Shown: in pieces, positions 1 through 13,379 of the stretch | Position numbering within the stretch: the stretch's first letter is position 1 | How the letters are laid out: each line of letters starts with the position of its first letter | Assembly (NCBI GenBank): GCA_036345935.2 | Contig: JADWOT020001851.1 | Coordinates: forward strand, 240,001 to 304,000 | Source of the DNA: Taenia hydatigena | Taxonomy: Eukaryota; Platyhelminthes; Cestoda; Cyclophyllidea; Taeniidae | DNA length: 64,000 nt | Direction: 5' to 3' | The notes under the pieces: generated by a model | What the model was told of the DNA's origin: nothing | Databases searched by the model: none | What the model saw: only the letters and a program-made list of their open reading frames with translations | Program-made: the position numbers and the translations under genes

Positions 1-300
1 GCGAATATGCCCGATCCGAGACGTTTTGCGATTAACCGGAGGATAGAATTGGATAACACCTGGGCGAGATGTATGCTATGCATATAATAGGGCTTTGAGC
101 TGGTGACAGGGCGTGAGAGTCAGCCCATCTCGACTTAATGTAGCGGCAGAGACCTAATGTGGTCCCGTATCCGGTGGGATCAAGGCAAAGGTAGTCAGCT
201 GTTTAGAGCTAATGCTTTGAGTGTGTGAACATTCACTAGTGCCCTCCGGAAATCGGCCTCTCAGATTAAATATTCTAGCGAACGTTTATTATGTTCAAAA
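1..300. other. No gene seen
   Basis: I see no open frame with coding character, no RNA gene and no repeat shared with the rest of the window. If the exon-like frame just beyond is real, this stretch would be 3' flank on the minus strand. Confidence 0.4.
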
Positions 301-577
301 TTAGGCGCCCTTAGGTTGTGCATTCGTTTGCTTCTGCATCACGTTAAAACTGACTAATCCTGCATCAGTGTCTACATCATTGCAAGACAACACGCTGTCG
401 ATTGGGATCGCCACAACAGCGTCAAATGGAAACGTTCGACGGGAAGCTATACCCATCTCTTCATTATTATGTAGTACCAGTAGAATGATATTAGTTTCCC
501 CATCAACTCTGTTCCCGCCATTTTGGTAACGACCCATCCATCCAGTTTGAACGCTTAAACGAAAATAAATAAGGCAA
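301..577 (-). CDS. Possible terminal exon, product unknown
   Basis: On the minus strand an open frame of 123 codons ends with a stop at 301-303. A good acceptor lies within it: a pyrimidine-rich run ending in CAG at 578-580, after which about 91 codons continue to the stop. That part has even amino acid use, with clusters such as ETNIILLVLHNNEE and FPFDAVVAIPIDSV, unlike the Ser/His/Cys-rich shadow frames common elsewhere here. No family was recognised and no signal peptide or membrane segment is clear. The incoming phase would be 2. No upstream partner exon was identified on this strand. A chance frame is a real alternative. Confidence 0.33.
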
Positions 578-3500
578 CTGAAATAAAGTTGATCCTTGCT
601 GACGAGGTTTGCAGCGAAATTCCACTTGACGCCTATTTTTTCGAAAACTGGAAGTGCATTTTTCTTTATCAATCATTGTTTGATAGCATATTACCATTTG
701 TCAAACTGAAAAAAAGTCTTAAAATCGTGGCTATGTAGATAAACACTCAACTTTTGCTGTATGCTACCAGCAAATTAAAAAGCTGCTTGTGAAGTCAATC
801 CAGCAATAGAAGCAGAGGCATATTACTGCTTATCTTAATTTTGGACACAATGAATTCGATAAATTTGTTTTAACAGTGACGAGGTCCAGTGGCTCGTTTG
901 CAAGTATAAAAAACACCCATGGGCGTGGTTACTCCGTCCCACACTCCAAGGTTTAGGTTACAGGCCTCACGTAATCTTCGCCTTAGTGTTATATTGGTGT
1001 GTTTCAAACGGCGATGCAGAAGTTTGGTTCCGATACACCTTGCAATCTTTGTAATGGCTTAAAGCTAAACAAAGGAATGGCCTCGTTTTAATTAGGTCTA
1101 TACAGGGTCGTCGCCTACTAGTTAAGTAGCACTTGTTTTATATTATCGGCATTTGTTAATTTGACCAACCTAAGAATCTCACTTCTCTTTCTTCTTATTT
1201 TTCCGTTTTCTTGCAGCGCTACCCGTGAAAGAAGTTACCACAAAGTGAATAAGCATGCAGAATACTTAATTAATGCCGTCTATAACGCAAAATCGAAGAT
1301 ATTTGGTCGCCGTCTTCTGTGACTTGGCATCAGATCTCATCCTTCTCTTCAATAAATGTCGGTCATATCGCCATAGGTTCCCTTTTCGGATGGCTGCATA
1401 AACTAGGCACTATCTGCATCTTCAATGTCTCCTTTACGAGATTTTCTTCCCACCTCATCAGGGCAATCACCATTTACTTCTCACAGCTCCAATGTTTGCA
1501 ACTTTTCTCCTTTTTCCTCTTTCAAACAGCTTTCACCTTCTGCTTTCGGTGCCACTCATCCTTACCATCTTACATCTCTTTCTTTGCAGACGCATTCATA
1601 AGGGAATGCAATTCTTTTATAGTTTGTGACACTTCTTCTCAAAACGCTGGTTTGCAATCGTAGCGGCCACAATGAACGACTCCTATGTGTGAAAACTTCA
1701 CATCAAATGCTTTGATAGAGCCGTTGTCTTTTACAAGTTTACCAGACTCAACTGCATTGTAACAATTTGTTTTGGTCAAAATTATTCGTTTTTGGTGCTA
1801 CAAATGCATGTACGAAGTAGGTGATTGAAAATACGTCTCATCAAAGTAGGTGTGGCAATTGGGCCAAATAGATCACTAGTGCCTGTTTTCCGCTGTAGGT
1901 GCGTATGTGATCTGCTGTTGTTCATCCAGTGATGCACACTATGCGTTCCTTCCTCCTCTTTCTTTCAATTAATATTTTATTAGTAAAAGCCTTTGATGCA
2001 CTCGAGTGTTCGCTCCTTTGCCTGCCTGCATGTTTGACGACACCTGCGGCAGTCATTGGAAGGACTAGAGAGCAGTGGCAATGCTTGATTGAATGAGCGA
2101 GTCTCATCAGAATTTAGTGGAGACACATATGACACCGATGCCGCTGTTAATTTCAACACTGATTATGACGGTGGTGATAACTGTTGCGGCTCTTCAAATG
2201 CGCCCTTTAGGCGAGAAGGCAATTTAAACCTGGTCGTGGAAGCAAGTGGTCGCTCTCCTGAGTTTGGGACAATGTCTTTGAAAATATTGCAGCTCCGCTA
2301 CCTCATGTTCTCCCTGTGCTTACAATAAAGATGCCGAAAAACATCCAACATTCTCAAATCAGGGGTATTAGAGGAGAAGTGTGGTCCACAGTACCAGCAG
2401 ATAGGTGGAAGTGAATGAAAGCGTAGCAGTATTTTGTGATGAATTTCATCCTTTTATCGCAGTTGGATTTGGAGCCATCTGATGACAGAGGCTAGTCAAG
2501 TTGTATCAGAGACATTCTATGTAGATGGTGAAAGCAGATCCTCCCCATGCGGCATCTTCTCTGTGTAGCGCCGGGTGGGCTAGCTAGGCCGAAATGACCT
2601 GTGCCACTGCACACTGTCTTGCGCAATCCCAACTTAATCTACGCTATCTTACTCTATGGCAATCATTCAATAAACCATTCTACTTGCTCTCGCCAATATA
2701 CTGGTCTCCAGCAAAGTGTTTACTACTAGGATTTTCAGATTTGGCTTAAAAACTTGTCATCCTTATCCTAAATGGCTATTGACGATGTCATATATATTGC
2801 TTAGCATTTTTACGTTTTTTCGCATTTTTAACCCATGGAGAATTTTTCGATGATGATGAGCCGAAGTCTAGGACTGCGTCTTGGTCATGTTCCACGACCT
2901 TGCTTCGTAAAGGTTAGTAATCCAACCGCATCATTTCAAGTAATCCAATAGTATACTGCGTGACTTCCTTTCGCATTTGTGTCTAATCTAAACTATTGTT
3001 GACAATAAGTTGTAAATTGCTGCTTTGAACCAAGCAATGCTAAAGAAAGAAGCAGTGATGTTAGGGACATTAGTAGACAATTAGATCAGGATGGAGTCGA
3101 CGGTGTCATTTAAAGACTGATAAGTGTACCACTGTTGATGTGGAAAAATGGGGTCTCGCAGATTGCATTCGCAGGTGCATGAATAACTGCAACAAGCAAT
3201 ACAAAGTAACGTATGGGGAGAAAAGAAAGAAAGAAAGAGGACCGGTTCTCTACTAAGGTGTTATTATCCTTTTCACTTTTTCAACGTTTTGTAAAATAGA
3301 ACGAATTCTAATCCAGACGTATGGTCGCTTCTTTGTCCTTTTATAGTTTAGTAAAATTTCTTAGTGCGCCAAGGTGGCTTTTCCGATAACAGATCGAATA
3401 TTGCGTCTGAGCAAGTCTGCATGTGATGAGCGGGGACAATGTCAGATTCCCTTCAAAAATTTGTGAGCAGGTGAATGATAATGGCGAGGAGGAGGAGTTC

Positions 3501-5734
3501 GCGCTCCAATCTTGTCGACTTGGTATGCAACTGATTATTCACGAGATGATAAATGTTAGTGTTAAGGAGTATCGCAACATCAGATATCAAAATAAGGTCG
3601 CCACCTCGAGCATCCCAATTCGCACTTCATCAGAGGCAAGATAATTGCAGCTCCTTAATATCAAGGGTGTCGTCATGGCAACTAGATCTCATAATCTCCC
3701 AGCAAATTATAAATGAGCCCATTACCATAACTCTAAATAGGTTTGATACTTTTCCTGTCCACAACCTATTCTTTTCCATCGTTGACAGCTTTCTTCTGCT
3801 TGTTCCCATAACACAGCATTCTGCAAGTTAATTGGACTGGTCTACATCGCCCCATCTCCATGCAGTTTAATAAAGTTAAATGTCACAATGCTGCACCACG
3901 AATAAATTTGTACTGATACAGTTCACAAGACTAGGAGCTAGCATTTCATCGCCATGGTGGGTTGAAGAGATAGTCATAACATCCGCATTTCTTCCTAAGA
4001 ATCCTCTTTAATAAAGATGATTTAGAAATTCCTCATTTCATGACCACGCAACTGCAGTGACAGCACAATTCCGGATGGTGTAATCAAACAGAGACTCCTT
4101 CGATGCGTAAATCAAAAAAAGGAAAAGGGAGAAGAAAGTAAGGTAGGGAGGGAGGTGAAGGCAGAAACAGACAAGTAACGAGTCAAAATTTATAAATCAT
4201 CCAGCGCTATTCATTTAAAGCAAAAAACGTAAAAGCAAGGAATTTGCTGTCATGACGAATTGAACCGTGGAACCTGTCGCAAAATAAATGCCTACATTTA
4301 GTCCCTCAGAGAGTTGAGCGCGTACGAATCGCGGCCACAAACAGCCGAAATCGCCATCAATCGCGGGAGCAGCAGCAGCAGGATGCCCGATTGAGCTTCT
4401 GGTCTCTATCACTTGCCCTGAACGTTGCATTTTTTGACTTCTTCCATGTTTTGATCCCTTTAGTCAATTATTTTTCTCTCCCCATGCAATGGCAGTCATT
4501 TCACAGTACCGTCTTCCATTGTTGTATTGCGATGTAAACAGCTGTCATCCCGTCTTGCCATCTCTGAAACAAAGATCACTAAGACTTACCAATCCAAGTG
4601 TCGCATTTAGCACCGGTCCACTCACCACTTTTGCATTGCCGCAAATCTCTCGGTTCCTTTAAGGTCACTTAAGGTCCTTCAACGCGCTACTTTTACATTC
4701 ATTCACTCATTCACATACACTTTGCCTAGCTTTCACACCGCGATTCCTTAGCAAAAATGAGGATGGTGGTGTTTTCGGATGATAAAGCAGAATTATTTTG
4801 CATTCACAGATTCGACGTCCTCCGTAAACAAGGCAAGATCATCGATCCATCCATCTAAACAAAGGATGGAAAATTGCTGAGGCACATGGACTGGTTCTGG
4901 CAGCTGAATTTCTACTTATACTAGGGACATTAACCTCTTAATAGAATAAAATATCAGTCCAACATAAACGGTTTCCTACAGGGTAAGCGCTTACAAACGA
5001 ATAACGATTACTGTAATTTTATTCTGTCCACTTGCAGGTTTAGACATCTGATATTAGAATGTTGGTCAACGGATGACACCATGCAGTGTAGCATCGCAGG
5101 ATTTCACAACCAATGCAATTCTCTTGGATGAGCAGTAATTTATCTCCTTCGCTTCTTCCAAGGGATAGATGACTCCTCCTCAGTCTCGAGTTTGTTCGAT
5201 TCCGCTTACTTGTAACCGTATAGGCTGAAGCAGACAAATGTGTTTGAAACTCATAGCCGAACAAAGAGAAAGATGTCATGCAGATTTGATTAAATGCGCC
5301 TTTCAAACAAAAAGTGGTTGGAATTTATTAGCATCATAGCTAAAGGGGAAGCAAACTTCTGGCCTGTGTAATCGTAAAATGTCTCCGATGTTATAAAAGC
5401 AGATGTGGAAGAAAGAAGCACTGAATCCACAACACTGATGGCATCGCCGAACACATCCTCCTTTCACGAGCACCATGAACATCACGGATTCTTCGCCTCG
5501 CTTTAGTCAACGGTATTTGGAAGTTCGAATCACCGCTACAAAGTTGCCTTATAATGCTAAAACGATCCTTCTTCCTTTCAGTGCTTTAGTGGGTGCATGC
5601 AATTTTCTTATCACTATGTGACGCAGCTTACATTTCTTTGGTAATGAGAGCTAGTTGACATGTGATTGACTTCAATGATGGTACACTAATACAGCCACTT
5701 GAGAATTTCTCAGAAACAAAAGAAGGCTCAATAC
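578..5734. other. Intergenic or intronic DNA, no gene supported
   Basis: Short frames occur on both strands, for example near 1319, 2089 and 3423, but none has convincing splice sites, a recognised domain or a repeat relationship. Simple-sequence patches include an AAAG run near 3225 and a CAG/GCA run near 4370. Confidence 0.4.
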
Positions 5735-5887
5735 AAGGGCAAAATATATGCATTCAGTAAACAGAGAAGAAAGTGGACTGCTGACATCGCCCGGAGGTCA
5801 GCCTATCCGGCCAGGGCAGCAATATGGCCACCCAAGTGACCGTAAACGAAACCGACAGTCAAACAAGCAAGGTATTCCAATGGCTTA
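5735..5887 (+). repeat. Short interspersed element, copy 1
   Basis: About 150 bp matching the segments near 29695, 30356, 44825 and 51385. The shared blocks are an AT-rich ATATAT stretch, then GCTGACAT...GAGGTCAGC, a GGGCAGCAATATGGCCACC block, and GACAGTCAAACAAGCAA. This copy lacks the leading block seen in others, which contains GCAAAAGAAGGCAGAATACT in either orientation. No open frame is shared. Its size and scatter fit a SINE or MITE; I cannot tell which, because no clear terminal inverted repeat or tRNA-like head was found. Confidence 0.6.
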
Positions 5888-6429
5888 GCATTATGTCGGT
5901 ACAAAAATACATGGTAAAAGTAAAATAAAGCACATTTTTTCTCTCCACATTCCACGATTTTTGACGCTCAATGGCCACGCCATGAGGCAATTTTTAGTTC
6001 CCTACCTAAAAAGTTGAGAGTTAAACGGAAACCCTAAAATTTGGCAAAGCAAAACAATATATTGGTAATGTGAAACTAGGGTCGTAGACCCGCAAATATT
6101 TTAAGGTTCATTTAGCACTTCTCTTGTCATCGGAAAATTATGATACCAAAAAACCGTTCAGCTTTAATAATGACTTCCACCCAAAATTATTCGATGATTG
6201 GTTCTACAAGGCTCACAACATTATTAATTACTTTTGAGTAGCCGCTAAGTATGGTTTCATTTGCAGCGTCGATGTGTAAGATGCTGGAGGGTCGCAAGAC
6301 ATGGAAGGGACAGATATGCAACATGTGACATTATTTTAGCTTCTTTACGAAAACTCAAAGCTTGAAACACCGAACATCAACCTTTTTCAACGTCCACTTG
6401 GCGAATTCCAAGGTCGAAAACGTCATTCG

Positions 6430-7861
6430 TACCAAGTTGCGTTCAATGGTTATTCGAAGTTTCCTCTTTTTATGCACACTGGTCAGACGCTTTGGGCACT
6501 GTTAGATAGCGTGGATGATTAGAGTAAGAACGGATGATCAAGTATCTACGAGTTTGTAAAATTGAGGTCAGTGCCCTCTTCGTAGTCAATTCGGTCAGCT
6601 AGAAGGGCAAGTTTAAAGCAAAGGATAAGATAAACCGCCTTCACACTTACATAAACACAAGCACACACACATTTCTACTTGTTTTTCGTAGGACACCAAT
6701 CAAGGTGGCTCTATAAAAGGGCGAAAATAAAAGCAGACAATGACGCACACGCAATCTTTGACAAACAGACAGACAGGCGTGGGTACATAGTGAAAACGGA
6801 GCAGACAGTCTAGAGAGGAAAGCACACAATCTTACCCATTATTGTAGAGCGTCAGGTAGAGAGGCTCTCTACAAAGATAGATAAAAAGGATTAATCAGTT
6901 AGCCTACAAATTACGGAGTGAGAAGTAGAGGCAACGCGCCCACCTTTGCTCTCGAAAGGGTACGTGAAGAGGCGAAGTGGTGTGGGACAAACTAAAGCAG
7001 CAGAAAAAATAAGGAATTGGTAGTAAAACAGACCAGGCTATGGTAAAACAAGATCTGGTTTCCGGTAGAGCGTGAATGAGTGGGATCTTGTCTAACCTGT
7101 GCTAGTCTGATCTAAGTTATGAATCTGTGCATCATTTAATCATGTCGCAATCAAGGTTGGGACTAGTGCAGAGATGAATGGGACCCTGCAAAGAGGATAC
7201 TAGAAGGTGATGAGGTAAAAGGAAAAGGTGAAAAAAGCTTAAAGGAGGCAAAAGCGGGATGTTCTTTTAGGGCTAAAGTGGAATAATGAAGGTAAGAAGC
7301 TGGAATGCAGGAAGAGCTTACTCTCCTTATCGGAACGAGTTGTATGCCAGAAGCACACACGGTGAAACATAATGCAAAACACTGTTCTTAAGAGCATATT
7401 GAGCGTAGTAGGAGACAGAGAAGATTCACCGTAGATGCGTTGAAGTAGGGCATGATAAAGGGGACGCAGACAAGAGAGCTTTTTTCTACTCATTTCGAAG
7501 ACGCCATTAACCCTTCTTCTAACCTGCGTACCTTGATCCCTAGTGCCTGCGAGAAGGAAGGAGTATACCTCAATTTGCATCACGTGTAGTTGTGTCGAAT
7601 TGATTATGCAAGCTAAATTAAAGTGTTGGGACTGACTGCTAATTTTGTCCTCTCTGATCCAGTGCAAATTAGTCAGCTCTAGTCAAACCTAGTTATGCAA
7701 ACGGTACTACAATGCTTCCGCAGGGGAGTACGAATATCTGACAAGTTGTGTTGAATCAGCAGGTCTCTTGATATTGCCGCTTATTTGGAAACGTAAAATG
7801 TAGGTGTAGCACAGCAATCGTAGGGCAGAGCTATCGAGTTAACGGAGAGGCTTTTCTGATG
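6430..7861 (+). repeat. Dispersed repeat module b, copy 1
   Basis: Matches about 37740-38935 and 47830-49240 in order and on the same strand. Landmarks are the phrase ending in GTAAGAACGGATGAT near 6530, the CA-rich run near 6655, ACAAACAGACAGACAGGCGT near 6761, CAGACAGTCTAGAG near 6803, and GCTTCCGCAG near 7710. The open frames here (7239-7667 minus and 7163-7360 minus) are low-complexity Ser/Phe/Leu-rich readings of the opposite strand and I do not call them genes. The left part (6430-6640) is shared with copy 3 but not seen in copy 2. Confidence 0.75.
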
Positions 7862-10800
7862 TGTACCCTAATTCTATGTCTAAACGAATCGCCATTTTGC
7901 AAAGTGAGAAAGGCTTAGAGCACAGACAACTTGGGTTAAGTTGCCATTGTTTTACTTAAGTAGTCCTTTATGCATACGTTGATTTAAACTACCAGTCCAA
8001 AGCTTATATCAATCCTACCTTTTCGATGATAGTAGAAAGCGACGAGTAGCTCTTTTGCAGGTAGACCGCTTTTTTCGCCTTGCCTTTAAAGCCTTCTAAC
8101 TGTCAAATATCTTAAAGTGACCAACATTTAACACGTGGTTTTTACATGTGGGCACTAGAGCAACTCGTATGAAGCAATTTTATTGTGCGTTGAAGATTAA
8201 AATCTTGGTAGTAAACAGTAAAGTTTACTTTTTTCCATAAATGGTTAGTCTATGCATGACAAACACGGTAAGAAACCATTAAAAAATTAATTTATTCTTA
8301 CCTGAGTCATGTGCACATTAGTTTAAAAGGCAGAATTTTGGTCTTGAACCCCTCGTTAAAGGACTTATAATGAACAAATTATGCCCATGAATGGCAAAAA
8401 ATGCAGACAGTTCAGGACAGGCGCAAGCTAAGATATGGCTGTAGATGTTGAAGAATAAGATTGAATGATGAAATGTTGGTCACTCACTCTCTTCTACGAC
8501 GAGCAAAGTGGCAGGGTTTGCAGTAACCATCCACTAACTGCCCTCCGTTCTTCTCTCAGAGTTAGCGTTACATGGTTCGTTTGCCGCAAATGCAGGCGGA
8601 AATCTCCGTAGTATTCAGGAGGCACCATCTAAGCCTCGTCACTGCTGGATTCTTTAAAGGCATGCTGGGATGTTGCAAAACAGTCGCTCTCGTGATGATG
8701 GTTCCGTTGAAGATTTCACAAAGCCTCAACAGCTTCAACGGTAGTGTAAAAAATTGTGAAAAAGAGGCTGCAATGGAACAAAAAGTGCTGCTGTGCGATG
8801 GAGTTTCCTATCACTTGTGAGGCAATTTTAAGCCCCCCGCTCTTGCAGGGCCCATGAATTTTAAATCACTTGTTAGGCAAAAAAAATGGAATCATACAAT
8901 CTGCACCTCATTTGGCACACATAAATGGAGATTTGGATGCAATAATTATTGTTAACGTGGATTAGAATGAGATGGATACATTTCATTTCTCTTGGCATGT
9001 CTGAAAACTTTGCTCATGGTGGTAGATTTGGCATAGAGAATAGCCCCATGGGTGGGATGTATATGGTTTACAGAGGCCTAATTCGTGTTATAACATTTTG
9101 TAACCGGGGAAAACTTCAACTTCAACTCACAAAACAGCAAATAATGTCAAATTTATTCCCAGAGTTATTTTTGCAACCCCTTAATCCAGTGACTTGCCTA
9201 ACTCAATCAAACATTCTGCATCGCAAATAAAGACTGTGGCCGAACAAATCGTGCATTGCATTTGAATGCAGACCATCTGCGGATTAGGTACCTGCAATAA
9301 AATTTTATAAGCACATTTGTTATGTTAGTTAAAAACTTCCCTAGTATTTAGGCTGATTAACAGTCGGAACAAAGTCCTTTTTTCAAATGCCAGGCAAATT
9401 TGCAGTTTTCATTTTTACGAAACATTAACGGCTAATATTTTTGGAATAGACTCCGTGTATTTTGAATAGCTAACTTAAAGGCGTTAAATTGTATCTAAGG
9501 TTCGGATACACTTAGGGATGTATCATTAAAAACCGAAACGTATAAAAACGCTTGTATTTATGGGAGGAAAGGCCAAAGTTATTGACAAGCACTGTCTCTG
9601 CTGAAATTGGAAGCATCGAGATCATTCATACAATCGGGCATTGTACAATAAGCCGTCATTTACTTAATCACATATTTCAGATTGTAGTGCCAAACCGTAT
9701 TCACTCAAAATCCGGATTGGCAGCATAGTATCATTCTGTGTTGACCTATGACCATCAACCTTGACATGCTTTTATATAACCTAACATCAAAGGATGGAAA
9801 TTAAAAAGATTTCTAAGCAAAAATGGAAGCAGATATCTGCTTGCAGGTTGTCCCTTGACAAACATGTTCCGAGCCTTGTCTGCCGTGGCACTTATTGCGA
9901 CATTTCAACCATTTAACCCACTTGAGTTGTTGGCATTTCCAGGGTGTAGGTGGCTACACAATCTACTCTCACACGCCACTACTATACTGGATGGACTGGT
10001 AAACCAAGCGATTTCTTTAAAACCCGTCTAAAATCTGGCCTTTCCTCTCATCAACACTTACCAGAAATTACCTTCCTCTTGAAATATTTTACCAGCTCAT
10101 TTTTGGTGAACTTAGAGAAAACAAAATGCAATTAAATGGAGGGAGAGCATGGAAAGGCTTACGCGTACACTCCTGCAGAGCATGCACTGATGATTACATG
10201 TGGAATACCAATTTCTAATAGAAATGAGACAATCATTTTGCTTAGGTTAGGTCTTTTCATTTACACCTATCCCTCGTTATCGTAGTTCCTCCGTTTCGTT
10301 ATTCGGTAGAAAATTTAAAACGGTCTCTAAACAATTTGAAAATTTTTAGTTGTTATAGCTGAACGTCTTTCAATCAACTTATTAAGGCTCATTCACACGC
10401 ACATGCCTTGAGCTTACCACGACGTGCTTTTGATGGCAGCTGAAATTTTAAGTAAGCATAGTTGTCTTCATATGATATCGAGAACCAAGAGTTGCAGTCA
10501 CGCAGTGACAATGATTTGATGCAGGCAAAATAATAGAGTTGTTGAGTTTAATGTGCCATAGATTGGGCGGAAGGGAGAAAGCCAATTTCAGGATGACTCT
10601 TGCCACCAGTCTTAACCGCAAAGTCACTAGCCTAAATGAAATCACTCGATCTGGAAATCTATAGCTAAACAATGCTGTACGTTTGCTGTATTTGGTTTGC
10701 TGAAGAGTTCCAGGGCCTGAACAACTGGACAGAGGACCAATACGCATTTGGTTACTGTGGTGAGAATTGTTGCTGTGAGTGCGTGACTCCATGAGGTACT

Positions 10801-11993
10801 GATCAGACAAGGCAGCAGACAGATTAGTCGCCCCAAGACAGATGACTGAGAATGGTGCGCAGAGTAGAAACCTCCCAAAAAGACGAATCTGATGCTATGT
10901 AATAATGTGAGTACATATATGCTTGAGTATAAACCCATTCTAAGTTAACTGATAAAAATCACGCTAAGGATATTTTGAACAATGTATCCCTGGCTTGATC
11001 ACATGGAAATGTTTTCATATCTTGGTTTGATGCCATTTAAATTTACCAGGAGACGGAGAGCCCATCGGAAATGAAAGAAGAGCAGACAAGATTATGCATT
11101 AACTTAGGTGATCACGGCCCATAGGGAATGTTTTAAGGGAACCTCAAGAATTTTGGCAGTCGAATGGTGATGATGGAACTAGCATTGGCAACGACCACCT
11201 CCATAGTTTTTGCTGCATCGTCGCTTCTACATTTGGTACCACAGGATTTGTGTGATCGAAGTAAATAATATGCGGCAAGTCATGCATCCTCAGCCGAGTA
11301 TACCTTCCTCACTTATTGCTAATTACAAGACTGCTCTCGCTTTCACTTATGTTGGAAAATAGGTAAATAAAGTGACACTTGGTTGGCAAATACGCATTGG
11401 CAATTGACATCATTCAGCGCCCGTTTCGTCAAGGCAAGATTAACACATCTTTGCACCCCTGTCATTACTTGTGGAAATGACACTGCGGTTTCTTCAAAGA
11501 CTGTAAACAATGGGTCTCTAAGCGGTGGTTAATAAAAAGGAAGTTTTTTAGGTTTTATAATGGTTGAGGCTGCGATGGTAATTGAGACTGTATCTATCCA
11601 TGCATATACCAATCACGAAGTGTTACTCCATAATGCGCCTATTATTCCAATTTTCACATCTATGTCGCTCAGTTTTATTCATTTGCAAATGTTTCGTAAA
11701 AAGAAATTAATGTGGCCGGAGGAAAGGTAAGCGACTTCACTGGCTGTCTTAATTTAGTCATTGGTGTTGACCACGTGGTTGCTCGGCAAATTGCAATGGT
11801 CACGGCGTGGAGTGAAGTATTGCTGCCTCATTACCACCGAAAAGACTGAAAAGGTTCAGTAAAGGAAGCATATGAAAGACGGAATAATAAATTGCGAAAC
11901 AATCACCATCAAACCGGGTACATACTCTAGCAGGTTAGATCTCGTCTTCTCTTTTGCATAAAACACCTAGTTGAGGCAATAGAACACGCGCAC
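7862..11993. other. Intergenic or intronic DNA, no gene supported
   Basis: No recognised domain, RNA gene or window-internal repeat was seen. Frames at 8572-8820, 8949-9230 and 10448-10938 lack splice context and look like chance or shadow frames. Confidence 0.4.
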
Positions 11994-12320
11994 TCAAAGA
12001 TCATGGTTGAAAGGATAGGTGAGCTCGATATGCTCCACCTCAGTTAGTCCTACCCACAAATTTGTGTCCACACAACGAACATGATAGTGTCGATAAGGTA
12101 TCTGCAGCTCTAACACCACATTCTTCATAACGGCTAAATGTTCAATAAGAATTGCGTGATCACGTTTTCTGCCCGGACAATCAGCCACCGAAATCGCTAC
12201 CTGTGAGAAGGCAATTAATGCACCCATTCGGCACCGTGTGCACATGACCACCCCGGCCACTTTCCACAACCCGACAATACGCTTATCACCATCACCTCGT
12301 GTGCGTCGGAGAACAAATAA
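11994..12320 (-). CDS. Possible exon with stop, product unknown
   Basis: A minus-strand frame is open for about 108 codons, from just after an in-frame TAG at 12321-12323 to a TGA at 11994-11996. The C-terminal half has balanced composition, with segments such as DHAILIEHLAVMKNVVLELQ and HVRCVDTNLWVGLTEVEHIE near residues 55-98, and no low-complexity bias. A start could be the internal ATG at codon 26 of this frame. Alternatively it is a terminal exon entered through one of the AGs near 12190 (CTCACAG) or 12321. No family was recognised and no partner exon was found. I think it somewhat more likely than not to be chance. Confidence 0.3.
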   Translation of the reverse strand, partial: LFVLRRTRGDGDKRIVGLWKVAGVVMCTRCRMGALIAFSQVAISVADCPGRKRDHAILIEHLAVMKNVVLELQIPYRHYHVRCVDTNLWVGLTEVEHIELTYPFNHDL

Positions 12321-13379
12321 CTACCGAATCCCCTTTCAAGCAACTGTGTGGAGGCGTAACAACCTCACTATCTCAGGGTCCTTATAAAACAGGAAATTGC
12401 ATTCAAACACAGCTATCATGGAATCCAAAATATGGAAATATCTTATTTCTCCGAAATAGATCGGCTTCAGCAATCGACAACCTCTTGCACAATATCGAGC
12501 TTACCAGTTTTTTTGTCCATAGAGCCAAACAGCAAGACCCAAAAATGCACGCGAATCGACATCAGTGGCGTCTGACCTGATTGCAACGTGAGTGCTACCA
12601 GTTAATTTTACAAAATAATGCTAATACAGCTCTATAAACAGTACTCGAAATGCTAATCTCTCCAGAAAATGTAGAACGAATAGACGTGGACCATAACCTC
12701 TGACGTTTCACAAGGCTATTCAAAAGTGCTAACAGCTAGCAACACTTGCACCCTTGAATAAGGGCCAAGCTGATATCATCTACCGACCCACCTTGCTTTT
12801 GAGGACGAGTGACGCACCTCAACTACTACTATTGTGTTGTCCTTAGGTAGCATGCACCATTGGTGCAGGCTTGCTTCCCTACTGACATTATCCGCATAGT
12901 TGGAGCAGGGCACGGAGGAGAGGGCTCAGGTGGTTAAGAGGATGATATAGACAACAAGAAAGAGCATTTGGATACCCAGGCAAGCCGTCGTGATGCCAAA
13001 GGTATTTGGTTGATTTTGTTAATCAGAGGATCACTTATGACCATGAGATTATGCGATACAATGAGGCAGATCAGTGCACGTATTGTTCTTGTCTAGTTGT
13101 AGGGATATTTGAAATTATTATCGTTATTAACTGGATCGGTTTTCTCTACCCTTGGCACAAAGACGGGTTAGTTTTGTTGTCAACGATTGCGCGCAAGTCT
13201 TGGAAAAAGATTGGGGTAGGTGGTAATAATGCAATGAGTAAAAAAACGCAAGGTTTCTCTGTCTGGGCCAAAGGCAATACCAAGCCCAATGTAACGACGT
13301 AGCAAACAACCAATTAATTTAAAGCCAACGTTATCGCACCCCATAAAAAATAAGGGCAAAACAATTTACGAACGTTGTT
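12321..13379. other. No gene supported
   Basis: Frames exist on both strands around 12299-12580 and 13006-13302. The latter contains a hydrophobic run, but it has no splice sites that would join it to anything. I see no repeat shared with other parts of the window. Confidence 0.35.

Noticed and set aside
5521..5535. AGTTCGAATCACC, resembling a tRNA B box.
   Set aside because: No A box at the proper distance and no cloverleaf-forming stems were found around it.
7239..7667. A 142-codon minus frame.
   Set aside because: It lies in repeat module b, is Ser/Phe/Leu-rich and is not kept open in the other two copies.
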